A model generated the notes under the pieces. That model was not told the DNA's origin. It saw nothing but the letters and a program-made list of their open reading frames with translations, and searched no databases. DNA of 8,428 nt from an uncultured Pseudanabaenaceae cyanobacterium (GTDB taxonomy: Bacteria; Cyanobacteriota; Cyanobacteriia; PCC-9006; JAAUQQ01): positions 1 to 8,428 of the forward strand of contig CALLPZ010000497.1 of the NCBI GenBank assembly GCA_938015405.1. Direction: 5' to 3'. This document shows positions 1-6,138 of the stretch, piece after piece (position 1 is the first letter of the stretch; each line of letters begins with the position of its first letter). Both the position numbers and the translations under genes were made by a program.

Positions 1-117
1 GAACTACGCTATAACCCAATTCTAGAGCTGGGTTCCGTCACCCTACGCATCAGTGACTTCAATTGGTCGGGCGGTACAGATCCCTTCCGGGAAATTCAAA
101 CTGACCTTTCTCCATAG
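1..117 (+). CDS. 3' end of an unrecognised protein (partial)
   Basis: Frame 1 is open from the first base to a TAG at 115-117, giving the last 38 residues of a protein that starts outside the window. The tail reads ELRYNPILELGSVTLRISDF and then has Trp, Gly-Gly and Asp-Pro-Phe before ending in DLSP. The alternating hydrophobic pattern would suit beta strands, but I recognise no family, signal or motif. Support is only that the frame is open, ends cleanly, lies on the same strand as the next genes and is followed by about 170 bases of non-coding sequence. It could be a chance open frame, since 38 codons is short. Confidence 0.5.
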   Translation, partial: ELRYNPILELGSVTLRISDFNWSGGTDPFREIQTDLSP

Positions 118-218
118 GAGCCATCGGTGCCATATCCTACGCCAGCCCTCCTCAAGGACCCAATCTCAAGCAAAATTTTGGGAACATTGAGCTTGAGCAA
201 GTCTGAGCGAAATCTAGG

Positions 219-262
219 TATAAAGCGAAGCTGAGCACTTTATTCTCTCGCCAGGCTATACT
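219..262 (+). promoter_or_regulatory. candidate promoter elements of the phycobilisome-like gene
   Basis: Two -10-like hexamers precede the gene at 288: TATAAA at 219-224 and TATACT at 257-262. The second is one base from consensus and would give a start site near 269 and a leader of about 20 nt. Neither has a good -35 at 16-18 bp. TTGAGC at 193-198 is 20 bp from the first. The stretch just upstream repeats TGAGC four times (188, 194, 204, 232). Assignment is by inspection only. Confidence 0.3.
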
Positions 263-287
263 TCAAGCAATTCAAGCGAAACCGTCC

Positions 288-773
288 ATGCTGAGTCAAA
301 TCCAAGCCCTAGTGCGCGACGCGGAGGGGCGCTATGCCACTGACGCCGAACTCCAGTTTTTGGAAGACTACGCCAAAGATTTTCCTAGCCGTCTGCGGGC
401 TTATCAGAACCTCCGCAAGCAAGAGCGTCCTCTGATTCAGCAGGCCTACAACCAGCTCAAGAGAGAACATCCCGAGCTATTTCCAGCGGGACAAAAAGAA
501 GCCGTGCGCAAATGGCAGCGAGACACCATTTGGGTGCTACGCAGCTCGGGCGTTGCCATGTTGTTGGATGACATGGATAGCCTGCGCGATCGCATGATGC
601 TGTGGTTTCAAACCATCATGCGCGCCTTTGGTGTTCACAAAACCTGCTACCTCACCTACAGCACCCTTAAAAGCCTCGCCCCCCAGGTCATGGGAGCAGA
701 AGATGGAGCCCTCCTTGCCGAAGTTCTGGAAGGTAACCGTGAACTATTCGATCTCCCAGATCTCGAAGTCTAG
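288..773 (+). CDS. phycobilisome-fold protein without the canonical bilin cysteine
   Basis: A 161-residue protein, the length of a phycobiliprotein subunit. The middle and C-terminal parts follow the phycobilisome family (Pfam Phycobilisome, globin-like all-helical fold). R78-D79 followed by WVLR at 82-85 corresponds to the family's RDxxWYLR helix. The stretch 93-115 with Leu-Asp-Asp and FGV corresponds to the loop and helix that end in LGV/LGTP in allophycocyanin. The family's bilin-attachment cysteine (Cys84, two residues before R-D) is Trp76 here; the only cysteine is C120, far from that site. It is therefore unlikely to bind a chromophore the usual way and is probably not a rod or core antenna subunit. 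A regulatory or assembly role is inference. The ATG at 288 has no clear Shine-Dalgarno. A small hairpin (AGGTT/AACCT, 772-785) overlaps the stop but lacks a T tract. The gene is monocistronic as far as can be seen; the next gene starts 230 bp later. Confidence 0.75.
   Translation: MLSQIQALVRDAEGRYATDAELQFLEDYAKDFPSRLRAYQNLRKQERPLIQQAYNQLKREHPELFPAGQKEAVRKWQRDTIWVLRSSGVAMLLDDMDSLRDRMMLWFQTIMRAFGVHKTCYLTYSTLKSLAPQVMGAEDGALLAEVLEGNRELFDLPDLEV
586..593. repeat. HIP1 octamer GCGATCGC, first of seven
   Basis: GCGATCGC occurs at 586-593, 2731-2738, 4783-4790, 4875-4882, 5395-5402, 6721-6728 and 8040-8047. This palindrome is greatly over-represented in many cyanobacterial genomes, so its density here supports the taxonomic call. 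Six copies lie within coding sequence and one upstream of the psbB promoter. Confidence 0.95.
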
Positions 774-954
774 GTTTCACAACCTCAAAATAGCTTTACA
801 AAATCTGATTTAGGCCTGCCCCGTATCTAGGCCTGCCTACTGCCTCAAAGCCCCTTGTTCTCAGACAGGTTTGGCCTTTCGCGCTGCTCGTTTCGCAATT
901 AGGACGGGCATCCTAGGCTTAGATTTCTCACATCAGGGACTGGAGATTTCATCT

Positions 955-970
955 GGAGGGTTCCCCCTCC
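955..970 (+). promoter_or_regulatory. leader hairpin upstream of the REC-GGDEF-EAL gene
   Basis: GGAGGG (955-960), loop TTCC, CCCTCC (965-970) is a perfect 6-bp GC-rich stem ending 33 bases before the GTG start at 1004. No T tract follows, so it is not a standard terminator. It may only be leader structure. The rest of the 774-1003 gap holds a direct repeat of TAGGCCTGCC (around 812 and 827) and no gene I can support. Confidence 0.25.
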
Positions 971-1003
971 CCCTCTCATCTGCCAAAGGTCAAGCTCGCC
1001 GTT

Positions 1004-2809
1004 GTGAAAACAATCCTAGTCATTGAGGATGATCCCAATCTCCGCAAAAGCATTGTCAAAGTGCTGGAGAGTCAGGATTTCCGCGTCCTTGTAGCCACCG
1101 ATGGAACCCAGGGTATCGAATTGGCCCAGGCCCATCTGCCAGATCTGATCCTCTGCGACATCCTCATGCCAGAACAGGATGGCTATGGGGTACTCAGCAG
1201 CCTCCGTCGTGCTCAAGAAACCGCAGATATTCCCTTCATTTTCCTGACCTCCAAATCGGAGCTATCAGATCTGCGACGCGGCATGACCCTAGGGGCCGAT
1301 GACTATGTCCCCAAACCCTTTACCAACAAAGACTTAATCGATGCGGTGCAAACGCGCCTACGCAAGAAGGCACAGCAGCTCCAACCCTACCTAAACCAGC
1401 TACGCGAAACGGCAGAATCCCTCAGCCGTTCTGCCTACATCGACCTGCTCACCGGCTTGCCGAACCGGATTGGCCTGCATCGTTATCTACAGCAGTGCCT
1501 GGCCCAGTCCAAGGATGGCGAGCAATGCATGGCCGTAGTCTGCCTCGGCATTGCAGACATGGGCGAAATCTACCGGGCCCATGGCTACGCTGCTGCCGAC
1601 CTACTCCTGCAAGAGGTGGCATCCCGTCTCAGACAATTTTCTGGGGGGTCTTCTAGTAACAAAGGCCAAAATCACTTTGCAGCTCGCTTAAGTGGGGCCC
1701 AGTTTGCTCTCCTATTCCAATCCCTGGAACATAGCGATGAGCTGGATGAGCTGATCGAAAGCCTAGAGAAAAAACTCCTGGCTCCCTATCTACCCAACGG
1801 TCGCGAAATTGATGTCGAGATCAATTGGGGAGTCGCACTCTATCCTCACCACAGCAACCGTGCCGAACAGCTCGTGGCCTATGGTGAAACTGCTCTACGT
1901 TGGGGCCGGGACAATGGGGTCAGCGACTATCAGCTTTACACCCCGGAAATTGATGCTGCCGATCGCGACCTCAAAGAACTCACTGAGGAACTGCACCGCG
2001 CCGCTACCAACGATGAGTTTTACCTGCTCTATCAACCCCAGGTGAACCTGATTACCAATCGCATCATTGCGGTTGAATCCTTCCTACGCTGGCGACACCC
2101 CCGCCGGGGCGTCCTGTTACCTCACAAATTCTTGCCGCTGGCCCAGGACCGATTTCTCGTCGAGACCATGACCGACTGGACCATCCGCACCGCTTGCACC
2201 CAAGCGGTGAAATTCCAGGGCTTGAGCATTGTCCCGATGTCGGTTTCCGTCAATCTGTCTTACCTACAGTTCAATCGGCCCAGCCTCATTTCCAGCGTGG
2301 CCGAAATCCTAAAGGACACGGGGCTAGATCCCTCACTACTCACCCTAGAGTTGACCGAAAGTAGTCTGATGGGTGACCAAAATAAGGTCTGCCGCATTTT
2401 GGCAGGTCTGCAAGAGCTCGGCATCAAGATTGCCATCGATGACTTTGGCATGGGCTACTCTTCCCTCAAGGATTTGAGCAAGTTTCCCCTGGATACCCTC
2501 AAAATCGACAGCTTCTTCATCCAAAACCTCTCCGAAGAACATTATGCTGCCGTCGTCTCCAGCATCATTGCCATTTCTCAAACCCTGCGCCTCAAGGTGA
2601 TTGCTGAGGGCGTCGAAACCGAACAGCAGTTGGGCATTCTGCGAAAATATGGCTGCCATGCGATGCAGGGTCATTACCACAGCATGCCATTACTCCCCGA
2701 GGAGATTGCCACCCTATTGCAGCAAGGTGGGCGATCGCCGCTAACCCAAGCCAATCAGACGAAGCGACAGCCCAGTGAACGGAAAAGTGCACCAGTAACC
2801 AAGGAGTGA
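1004..2809 (+). CDS. response regulator with REC, degenerate GGDEF and intact EAL domains (c-di-GMP phosphodiesterase)
   Basis: A 601-residue cytoplasmic protein without membrane segments. REC domain, about 1-122: acidic pocket D9-D10, phosphoacceptor D52 in CDILMP, T82, and K104 in VPKPF, all present. A helical linker (about 108-145) leads to a GGDEF domain (about 146-315) that begins with DLLTGLPNR. Its signature is SGAQF (230-234), both metal-binding Asp positions near 182-184 are Gly and Ala, and the RxxD inhibitory site is missing, so cyclase activity is not expected. EAL domain, about 325-572: E358 (as ESF), N417, E449/E452, D479-D480 in DDFGMGYSSL, K500, E535/E538 and Q555 match the catalytic set of active phosphodiesterases. 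Predicted reaction: hydrolysis of c-di-GMP to pGpG, controlled by phosphorylation of D52 from an unidentified kinase. Start is GTG; the nearest purine run (AAAGG, 985-989) is 14 bases upstream, so the ribosome site is weak. The last 30 residues are polar and probably disordered. No histidine kinase lies in the window. Confidence 0.92.
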   Translation: MKTILVIEDDPNLRKSIVKVLESQDFRVLVATDGTQGIELAQAHLPDLILCDILMPEQDGYGVLSSLRRAQETADIPFIFLTSKSELSDLRRGMTLGADDYVPKPFTNKDLIDAVQTRLRKKAQQLQPYLNQLRETAESLSRSAYIDLLTGLPNRIGLHRYLQQCLAQSKDGEQCMAVVCLGIADMGEIYRAHGYAAADLLLQEVASRLRQFSGGSSSNKGQNHFAARLSGAQFALLFQSLEHSDELDELIESLEKKLLAPYLPNGREIDVEINWGVALYPHHSNRAEQLVAYGETALRWGRDNGVSDYQLYTPEIDAADRDLKELTEELHRAATNDEFYLLYQPQVNLITNRIIAVESFLRWRHPRRGVLLPHKFLPLAQDRFLVETMTDWTIRTACTQAVKFQGLSIVPMSVSVNLSYLQFNRPSLISSVAEILKDTGLDPSLLTLELTESSLMGDQNKVCRILAGLQELGIKIAIDDFGMGYSSLKDLSKFPLDTLKIDSFFIQNLSEEHYAAVVSSIIAISQTLRLKVIAEGVETEQQLGILRKYGCHAMQGHYHSMPLLPEEIATLLQQGGRSPLTQANQTKRQPSERKSAPVTKE

Positions 2810-2895
2810 AAAATCCCCCAGGGAATCCATTCAGCCGTTAAGGCCTGCAATGGCTAGAGCCTCTCCCCATCCAGCTCCTGCTCACAAAATCCCCT

Positions 2896-3330
2896 ATGGT
2901 GGACAAGGTCAACCTGCTTTCAGCCATGTCCTCCTTCACCCCTGCCACCGCCGATCAACATCTCAGTCAATATCGCCGGGGCAAAGCCGATCCCACCGCA
3001 GCTGAAGCAGACGCGATTCGCGCCGCTCTGATCACGATGGTGGATCAAGCTGATTTCATCACCCTCGGCATCTGCGCAGAAAACGTGGATAGCGCCATCG
3101 CAGCCCTCAACGGATACCTGAAAGGTCTGAACCAAGACTTTGAGCTGGGCCCAGCCGAAGTCGAGAAGCCCAATGAAGCGGTTTACGTCAAATTCAATAC
3201 CCGCACAACAACCCTTTATGGCAGTAGCTACGAAGGCAACGAGCGAGGCGTCCTCGTCGCCACCCAAGCGGACTACGACACCACCATTTGCGGCGTCTAC
3301 GGCCATTTCCCGCTAGATTTATTCGGTTAA
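2896..3330 (+). CDS. DUF1824-like cyanobacterial protein
   Basis: A 144-residue soluble protein resembling DUF1824, a small, mostly cyanobacterial family of unknown function. The similarity is recalled from its overall pattern: an N-terminal helical half (about 15-85), then a beta-rich half with YVKFNTRT (97-104), GVLV (118-121) and the terminal GVYGHFPLDLF (133-143). It has no signal peptide and no membrane segment. C60 and C132 are its only cysteines. The ATG at 2896 lacks a Shine-Dalgarno; Met11 (2926) is an alternative start that would remove ten weakly conserved-looking residues. It lies 86 bp after the REC-GGDEF-EAL gene and 59 bp before the dioxygenase gene on the same strand, so cotranscription with the dioxygenase is possible. 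No function is assigned. Confidence 0.65.
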   Translation: MVDKVNLLSAMSSFTPATADQHLSQYRRGKADPTAAEADAIRAALITMVDQADFITLGICAENVDSAIAALNGYLKGLNQDFELGPAEVEKPNEAVYVKFNTRTTTLYGSSYEGNERGVLVATQADYDTTICGVYGHFPLDLFG

Positions 3331-3389
3331 ATATCGCCTTGAACAATCGGCAAATGGGCCATTGATTGAACCACATCAATCCATCAGCC

Positions 3390-4043
3390 ATGACCTTTCC
3401 CAACCCTCAGGCTGACCGTCCAGCGACGCCAGCGATGCCAGAAAAAGACCCAGAGCAAATGCCTTCAGGGCAAGTCAGTGAGATCAATCCAGACATGTTC
3501 TGGTTTGACCAACTACTTTCCCCTGCCCTCTGCCAGCAGCTCATCGATATAACGGAACTGCGCCAGCCGCCAAAAGCCGGTATCGAACTCGGTCGCCGCG
3601 ACAACGATGTCCGCAACAGTCGCCAACTCCGCCTCGAAGGCGACGACCTCCTCAACTCCACCAACCAGCTCCTCCTCAACCAAGTCAGCCTCATCCAAAC
3701 CTGGCTACAGCAACACTACGGCATCCGCTTCACCCAAGCCGAAGCCTGCTCCATCCTGCGCTACGACCCCGGCGAATACTACAAACGCCACATCGATAAC
3801 CTCCTCATGCCCAGCCGCATGCAAGAAGCCGCCCAAGGCGTTCCCACCCGAGACGTCAGCATCGTCGGCTACCTCAACGAAGGCTTCGAAGGCGGCGAAA
3901 CCTACTTTGACCGACAAGAAATCAAAATCGTCCCCCAAACCGGCGGCGTCATCGTTTTCCCCTCCTTCTTCCCATTTCCCCACCAGTCACTCCCTGTAAT
4001 CAGCGGACGTAAATATTCCTGGGTAACCTGGCTGTATTTTTAA
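3390..4043 (+). CDS. prolyl 4-hydroxylase-type Fe(II)/2-oxoglutarate dioxygenase
   Basis: A 217-residue cytoplasmic enzyme of the P4Hc type. These enzymes use Fe(II), O2 and 2-oxoglutarate to hydroxylate a substrate, often a peptidyl proline. The double-stranded beta-helix core runs from about residue 115 to the end. The iron ligands are H134 and D136 (in YYKRHIDN) and H198 (in PHQSLPV); K208 in SGRKYSWVTW is the expected 2-oxoglutarate carboxylate contact. The family signatures RYDPGEYY (124-131) and FEGGETYF (166-173) are present. Residues 1-35 are Pro-rich and polar, probably disordered. I chose the ATG at 3390; an in-frame TTG at 3366 adds eight residues but lies in the stem of a small hairpin (3364-3381). 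Neither start has a good Shine-Dalgarno. Codons strongly favour C in third position. The substrate is unknown; a protein substrate is inferred from the family only. It converges with the SAM hydrolase gene. Confidence 0.88.
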   Translation: MTFPNPQADRPATPAMPEKDPEQMPSGQVSEINPDMFWFDQLLSPALCQQLIDITELRQPPKAGIELGRRDNDVRNSRQLRLEGDDLLNSTNQLLLNQVSLIQTWLQQHYGIRFTQAEACSILRYDPGEYYKRHIDNLLMPSRMQEAAQGVPTRDVSIVGYLNEGFEGGETYFDRQEIKIVPQTGGVIVFPSFFPFPHQSLPVISGRKYSWVTWLYF

Positions 4044-4045
4044 AC

Positions 4046-4083
4046 GACCGATTCCGCTCCCTCGCACGAGAGTCGGATTGGTC
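4046..4083 (+). terminator. candidate terminator hairpin after the dioxygenase gene
   Basis: Two bases after the stop, GACC (4046-4049) and GGTC (4080-4083) enclose an imperfect inner stem (TCCG/CGGA and CTC/GAG). Position suits a transcription terminator, but the stem has mismatches and no T tract follows, so an intrinsic terminator is not proven. Confidence 0.3.
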
Positions 4084-4157
4084 CTCACCCCACAACACCG
4101 CCTGCCAATTCAACAACACCCACAATACTCACCCCAAACAGTGAAGCAACCCCCAAT

Positions 4158-4203
4158 CCCCTTAGCAGGGGGTTAACCCGTCTGGGGGCGACTTTGGCCC
4201 CCA
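4158..4203. terminator. two hairpins in the convergent spacer
   Basis: CCCCT/AGGGG (4158-4162 and 4167-4171, loop TAGC) and TGGGGGC/GCCCCCA (4183-4189 and 4197-4203, 7-nt loop) are two perfect stems within 46 bases, between genes that end towards each other. They could stop transcription from either side, but neither has a flanking T tract. The rest of the spacer (4084-4319) is C- and A-rich with no supported gene. Confidence 0.3.
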
Positions 4204-4319
4204 ATCGGCGGGAGTTTGAGGGCTGGCCCTCATGGCTGCTTGACTTGTCTCTTCATCACCGCTCAAAACGCCAGCCGCCCAAACCAGAAAAGAGTCACAG
4301 CCCCAAAAGGAAAGCCCCC

Positions 4320-5129
4320 TTACAAACAACGCACCCTCACCTCATCCCCCACCGAAATCCCCAAAACCTCAGCCGCACTCCCCCCATTCACAGCCACCTC
4401 AACCCAACCATGGCTCCCCACCAAAGCCATCGCCCCTCCCAACTCAACCTCTCCATAAGCACCACCCGCAGAAATCCGCCGCCCCCCAACCTCAGCAACC
4501 CAACCCAAGCCCCAATCCACCACCACCCCAGCCGGAATCGTCGTAATCAAATTGCCAAAATAGTCCACATGTTGCACACAGCCACGAAACCCCTCCCCCT
4601 CAGCCACCACCGATGAAATCGGCAACCGCACAAGCTCCGAAACCGAAACCTCATCCCCCAAATCCCCCAGCGGCAAGCCTCCTGCAAGATAGGCTGCCAC
4701 TGGCGCAAAGATATCGCGGCCATGAAACGTAGAACTAGGCAGAGCAGCACGCCAATACTGCGGTCGATTGAGCTCCACAGCCGCGATCGCCGGAAATCGC
4801 TCCAACACCCCCGAAAACAAACCATTGTCAGGACCGACTAACCACCCCCGCTCAAACTCAACCGCCACCGCTCGGCGATCGCCTCCCACTCCCGGATCCA
4901 CCACCGCCAAATGCACCGTCCCCAACGGAAAAACAGGCACAGCCTGCCCCAACAGATACCTCCCAGCCATCAAATCCTGGGGCGCAACGCCATGGGTCAC
5001 ATCAATGAACTGAAGCGGCAAATGTCCTTGGGATGAGGCAATCGTTGCCATCACCCCCTTCATTACCCCAACATAGCCATCCATCAAGCCAAAATCAGTT
5101 GTTAGGCTCACCAACGCACAGGCCTGCAT
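4320..5129 (-). CDS. SAM hydroxide adenosyltransferase (SAM hydrolase, DUF62 family)
   Basis: A 269-residue protein of the DUF62 family, related to the fluorinase FlA and chlorinase SalL. Family members characterised so far use water (hydroxide) to split S-adenosylmethionine into adenosine and methionine. Domain 1 (about 4-165) opens with SLTTDFG, where D12 is conserved, and carries DPGVGG (78-83), GPDNGL (99-104) and FHGRDIFAP (135-143). The catalytic Asp-Arg-His set of this family fits D78, R85 and H136, with the spacing known from the Pyrococcus enzyme. Domain 2 (about 175-269) is the beta-barrel with DYFGNLITT (189-197) and the closing NGGSAAEVLGISVGDEV. Length is full for the family. The ATG at 5127-5129 overlaps the TGA of the upstream thioesterase gene by one base, so translation is probably coupled. 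The 3' third is extremely G-rich on the coding strand. The physiological role of this activity is not established. Confidence 0.9.
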   Translation of the reverse strand: MQACALVSLTTDFGLMDGYVGVMKGVMATIASSQGHLPLQFIDVTHGVAPQDLMAGRYLLGQAVPVFPLGTVHLAVVDPGVGGDRRAVAVEFERGWLVGPDNGLFSGVLERFPAIAAVELNRPQYWRAALPSSTFHGRDIFAPVAAYLAGGLPLGDLGDEVSVSELVRLPISSVVAEGEGFRGCVQHVDYFGNLITTIPAGVVVDWGLGWVAEVGGRRISAGGAYGEVELGGAMALVGSHGWVEVAVNGGSAAEVLGISVGDEVRVRCL

Positions 5130-5614
5130 CAGTCGCCCTGCACCACAGCAGCATCCGCAACACCAGCACCTGCGGGAACCTCCATAATCCGTCCCAACGC
5201 ATCCAACAACTCATCGGGAAAACGCCGCACAATCTTCCCCGTCGACATATTCACAGCCACCAGCGTCACCTGAGCCGTGAGATGCAGAACCGGCTTCTCG
5301 CCACTATCAGACCACAACTCATAGTTCCAGAGCAGCCGCACTCCCTTCTGGGGCAGCAGCCTCGTCTTAAGCTGGCCACGGTCTCCCATCTTGAGCGATC
5401 GCCGATAACGAATCGAAATATCAACGACCGGCAAATCACAACCCAGCGCCACCAACTCACTGAAAGCCATACCCACCCCGCTGAGACAAGCAACCCGAGC
5501 TTCCTCCATCCAACGCACATAGCTGCCATGCCAAACAATTCCGGCATAGTCCGTGTCGTGGGGAAAGACCTCAATGGGGTAACTGAACCAAGCTGCAGGC
5601 AGATAAGGCGTCAT
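5129..5614 (-). CDS. hotdog-fold acyl-CoA thioesterase (4HBT/YbgC type)
   Basis: A 161-residue single hotdog domain. The signature HDTDYAGIVWHGSYVRWMEEAR begins at residue 19; D22 is at the position of the catalytic Asp of 4-hydroxybenzoyl-CoA thioesterase, and the following Tyr-Ala-Gly-Ile-Val and long helix are typical. LPVVDISIRYRRSLKMGD (61-78) matches the strand and turn that place substrate-contacting residues in YbgC/FadM-like enzymes. Expected reaction: hydrolysis of an acyl- or aroyl-CoA in the cytoplasm. In cyanobacteria a related enzyme (Slr0204 of Synechocystis) cleaves DHNA-CoA in phylloquinone synthesis, but this protein looks nearer to the general YbgC group, so I give no substrate. 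Start: ATG at 5612-5614; an upstream GTG (5648-5650) adds 12 residues with no homology-like content and no Shine-Dalgarno. It is the first gene of a two-gene unit with the SAM hydrolase (TGATG overlap at 5127-5131). The last 20 residues are Ala/Val/Gly-rich and look dispensable. Confidence 0.82.
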   Translation of the reverse strand: MTPYLPAAWFSYPIEVFPHDTDYAGIVWHGSYVRWMEEARVACLSGVGMAFSELVALGCDLPVVDISIRYRRSLKMGDRGQLKTRLLPQKGVRLLWNYELWSDSGEKPVLHLTAQVTLVAVNMSTGKIVRRFPDELLDALGRIMEVPAGAGVADAAVVQGD

Positions 5615-5872
5615 AAAACTTACACAGCGACAACTAAATGCCGCCCCCACAAAGAAGAACGATCAACACATCGCTGTTGAGCCAAACAGAGCTCCCACTC
5701 GCGACCTAGCACCGACAAGCAGCAATAGCTCATCCACATAGTCCTCAGCCTAGTGCGAACCAAGCTCCACAATCAATATCGCCAAACAGCAAAAGCCACT
5801 CCAGGCAGGCGTTACATCCCTCTAGTCCTGGTAAAAATCAACCGTTACCATTCAAACCCCAAGCATGCCGCT

Positions 5873-6088
5873 CAGCCGAGGGACCGTTAAAATTGACCCG
5901 GCTGGCTAGTCAAATGCGACTCGGTGGAAGCGCCTCCCCCACTGCCTCGGCAATATCGCAATATTGTCTCGGTGGGCACATGGGGAAATCGTCCTGGAGC
6001 CTGTCTGAAAAGCGCGTCCCAGCCCAGAAATGGGCATAAATGGGACAACGCGATGCGTTCCACCACCATAATCAGCGTTGAGCAACGC
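5873..6088 (+). promoter_or_regulatory. structured region upstream of the Usp gene (candidate leader RNA or ncRNA)
   Basis: The 5651-6138 gap contains no gene I can support. Its second half holds four hairpins in series. (1) CAGCCG/CGGCTG at 5873-5878 and 5899-5904. (2) CCCAC/GTGGG at 5938-5942 and 5972-5976, enclosing CAATAT-CGCA-ATATTG (5951-5966). (3) CGCG/CGCG (6013-6016, 6049-6052) extended by TCCCA/TGGGA, then GCCCA-GAAA-TGGGC (6022-6035) with a GNRA-type loop. (4) GCGTTG/CAACGC at 6075-6080 and 6083-6088. No T tract follows the last one. ACCGTTA occurs at 5841 and 5883, 42 bases apart. I see no convincing promoter, and no match to riboswitch classes or housekeeping RNAs that I know. 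The first half (5651-5870) shows nothing notable. Confidence 0.35.
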
Positions 6089-6138
6089 CAACCCTGCAAT
6101 CTGTGACGGGACCGAAGCAACATTTAAGAGACAACCCA

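Noticed and set aside
3607..3999. 130-codon frame and several minus-strand frames inside the dioxygenase gene.
   Set aside because: They are products of the strong third-position C bias; the Ser/Thr/Pro/Lys-rich translation is typical of an off-frame shadow.
4320..4560. Possible G-quadruplex on the minus strand from runs of C on +.
   Set aside because: C runs are separated by 8-17 bases, longer than the loops of standard quadruplexes.
4194..4616. Long + strand open frame opposite the SAM hydrolase 3' end.
   Set aside because: It is a shadow of a G-rich minus-strand gene. The product is a low-complexity Pro/His/Ser/Asn string, and the minus-strand gene has clear family motifs.
5997..6016. 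GAGCCTGTCTGAAAAGCGCG resembles an IS5-type terminal repeat; TCAGACAGG at 861-869 is its inverted partial match.
   Set aside because: Only nine bases match, the copies are 5 kb apart with intact unrelated genes between them, and there is no transposase remnant or target duplication.
5914..6039. 41-codon + frame beginning MRLGGSASPTAS in the gap before the Usp gene.
   Set aside because: It has no ribosome site and no family resemblance, and it runs through the hairpins, which explain the region better.
5651..6138. Searched for tRNA, 4.5S RNA, 6S RNA, RNase P RNA and the Yfr1 core motif.
   Set aside because: None of the diagnostic sequences I know (cloverleaf with TTCRA, SRP GGAA core, ACTCCTCACAC) is present.
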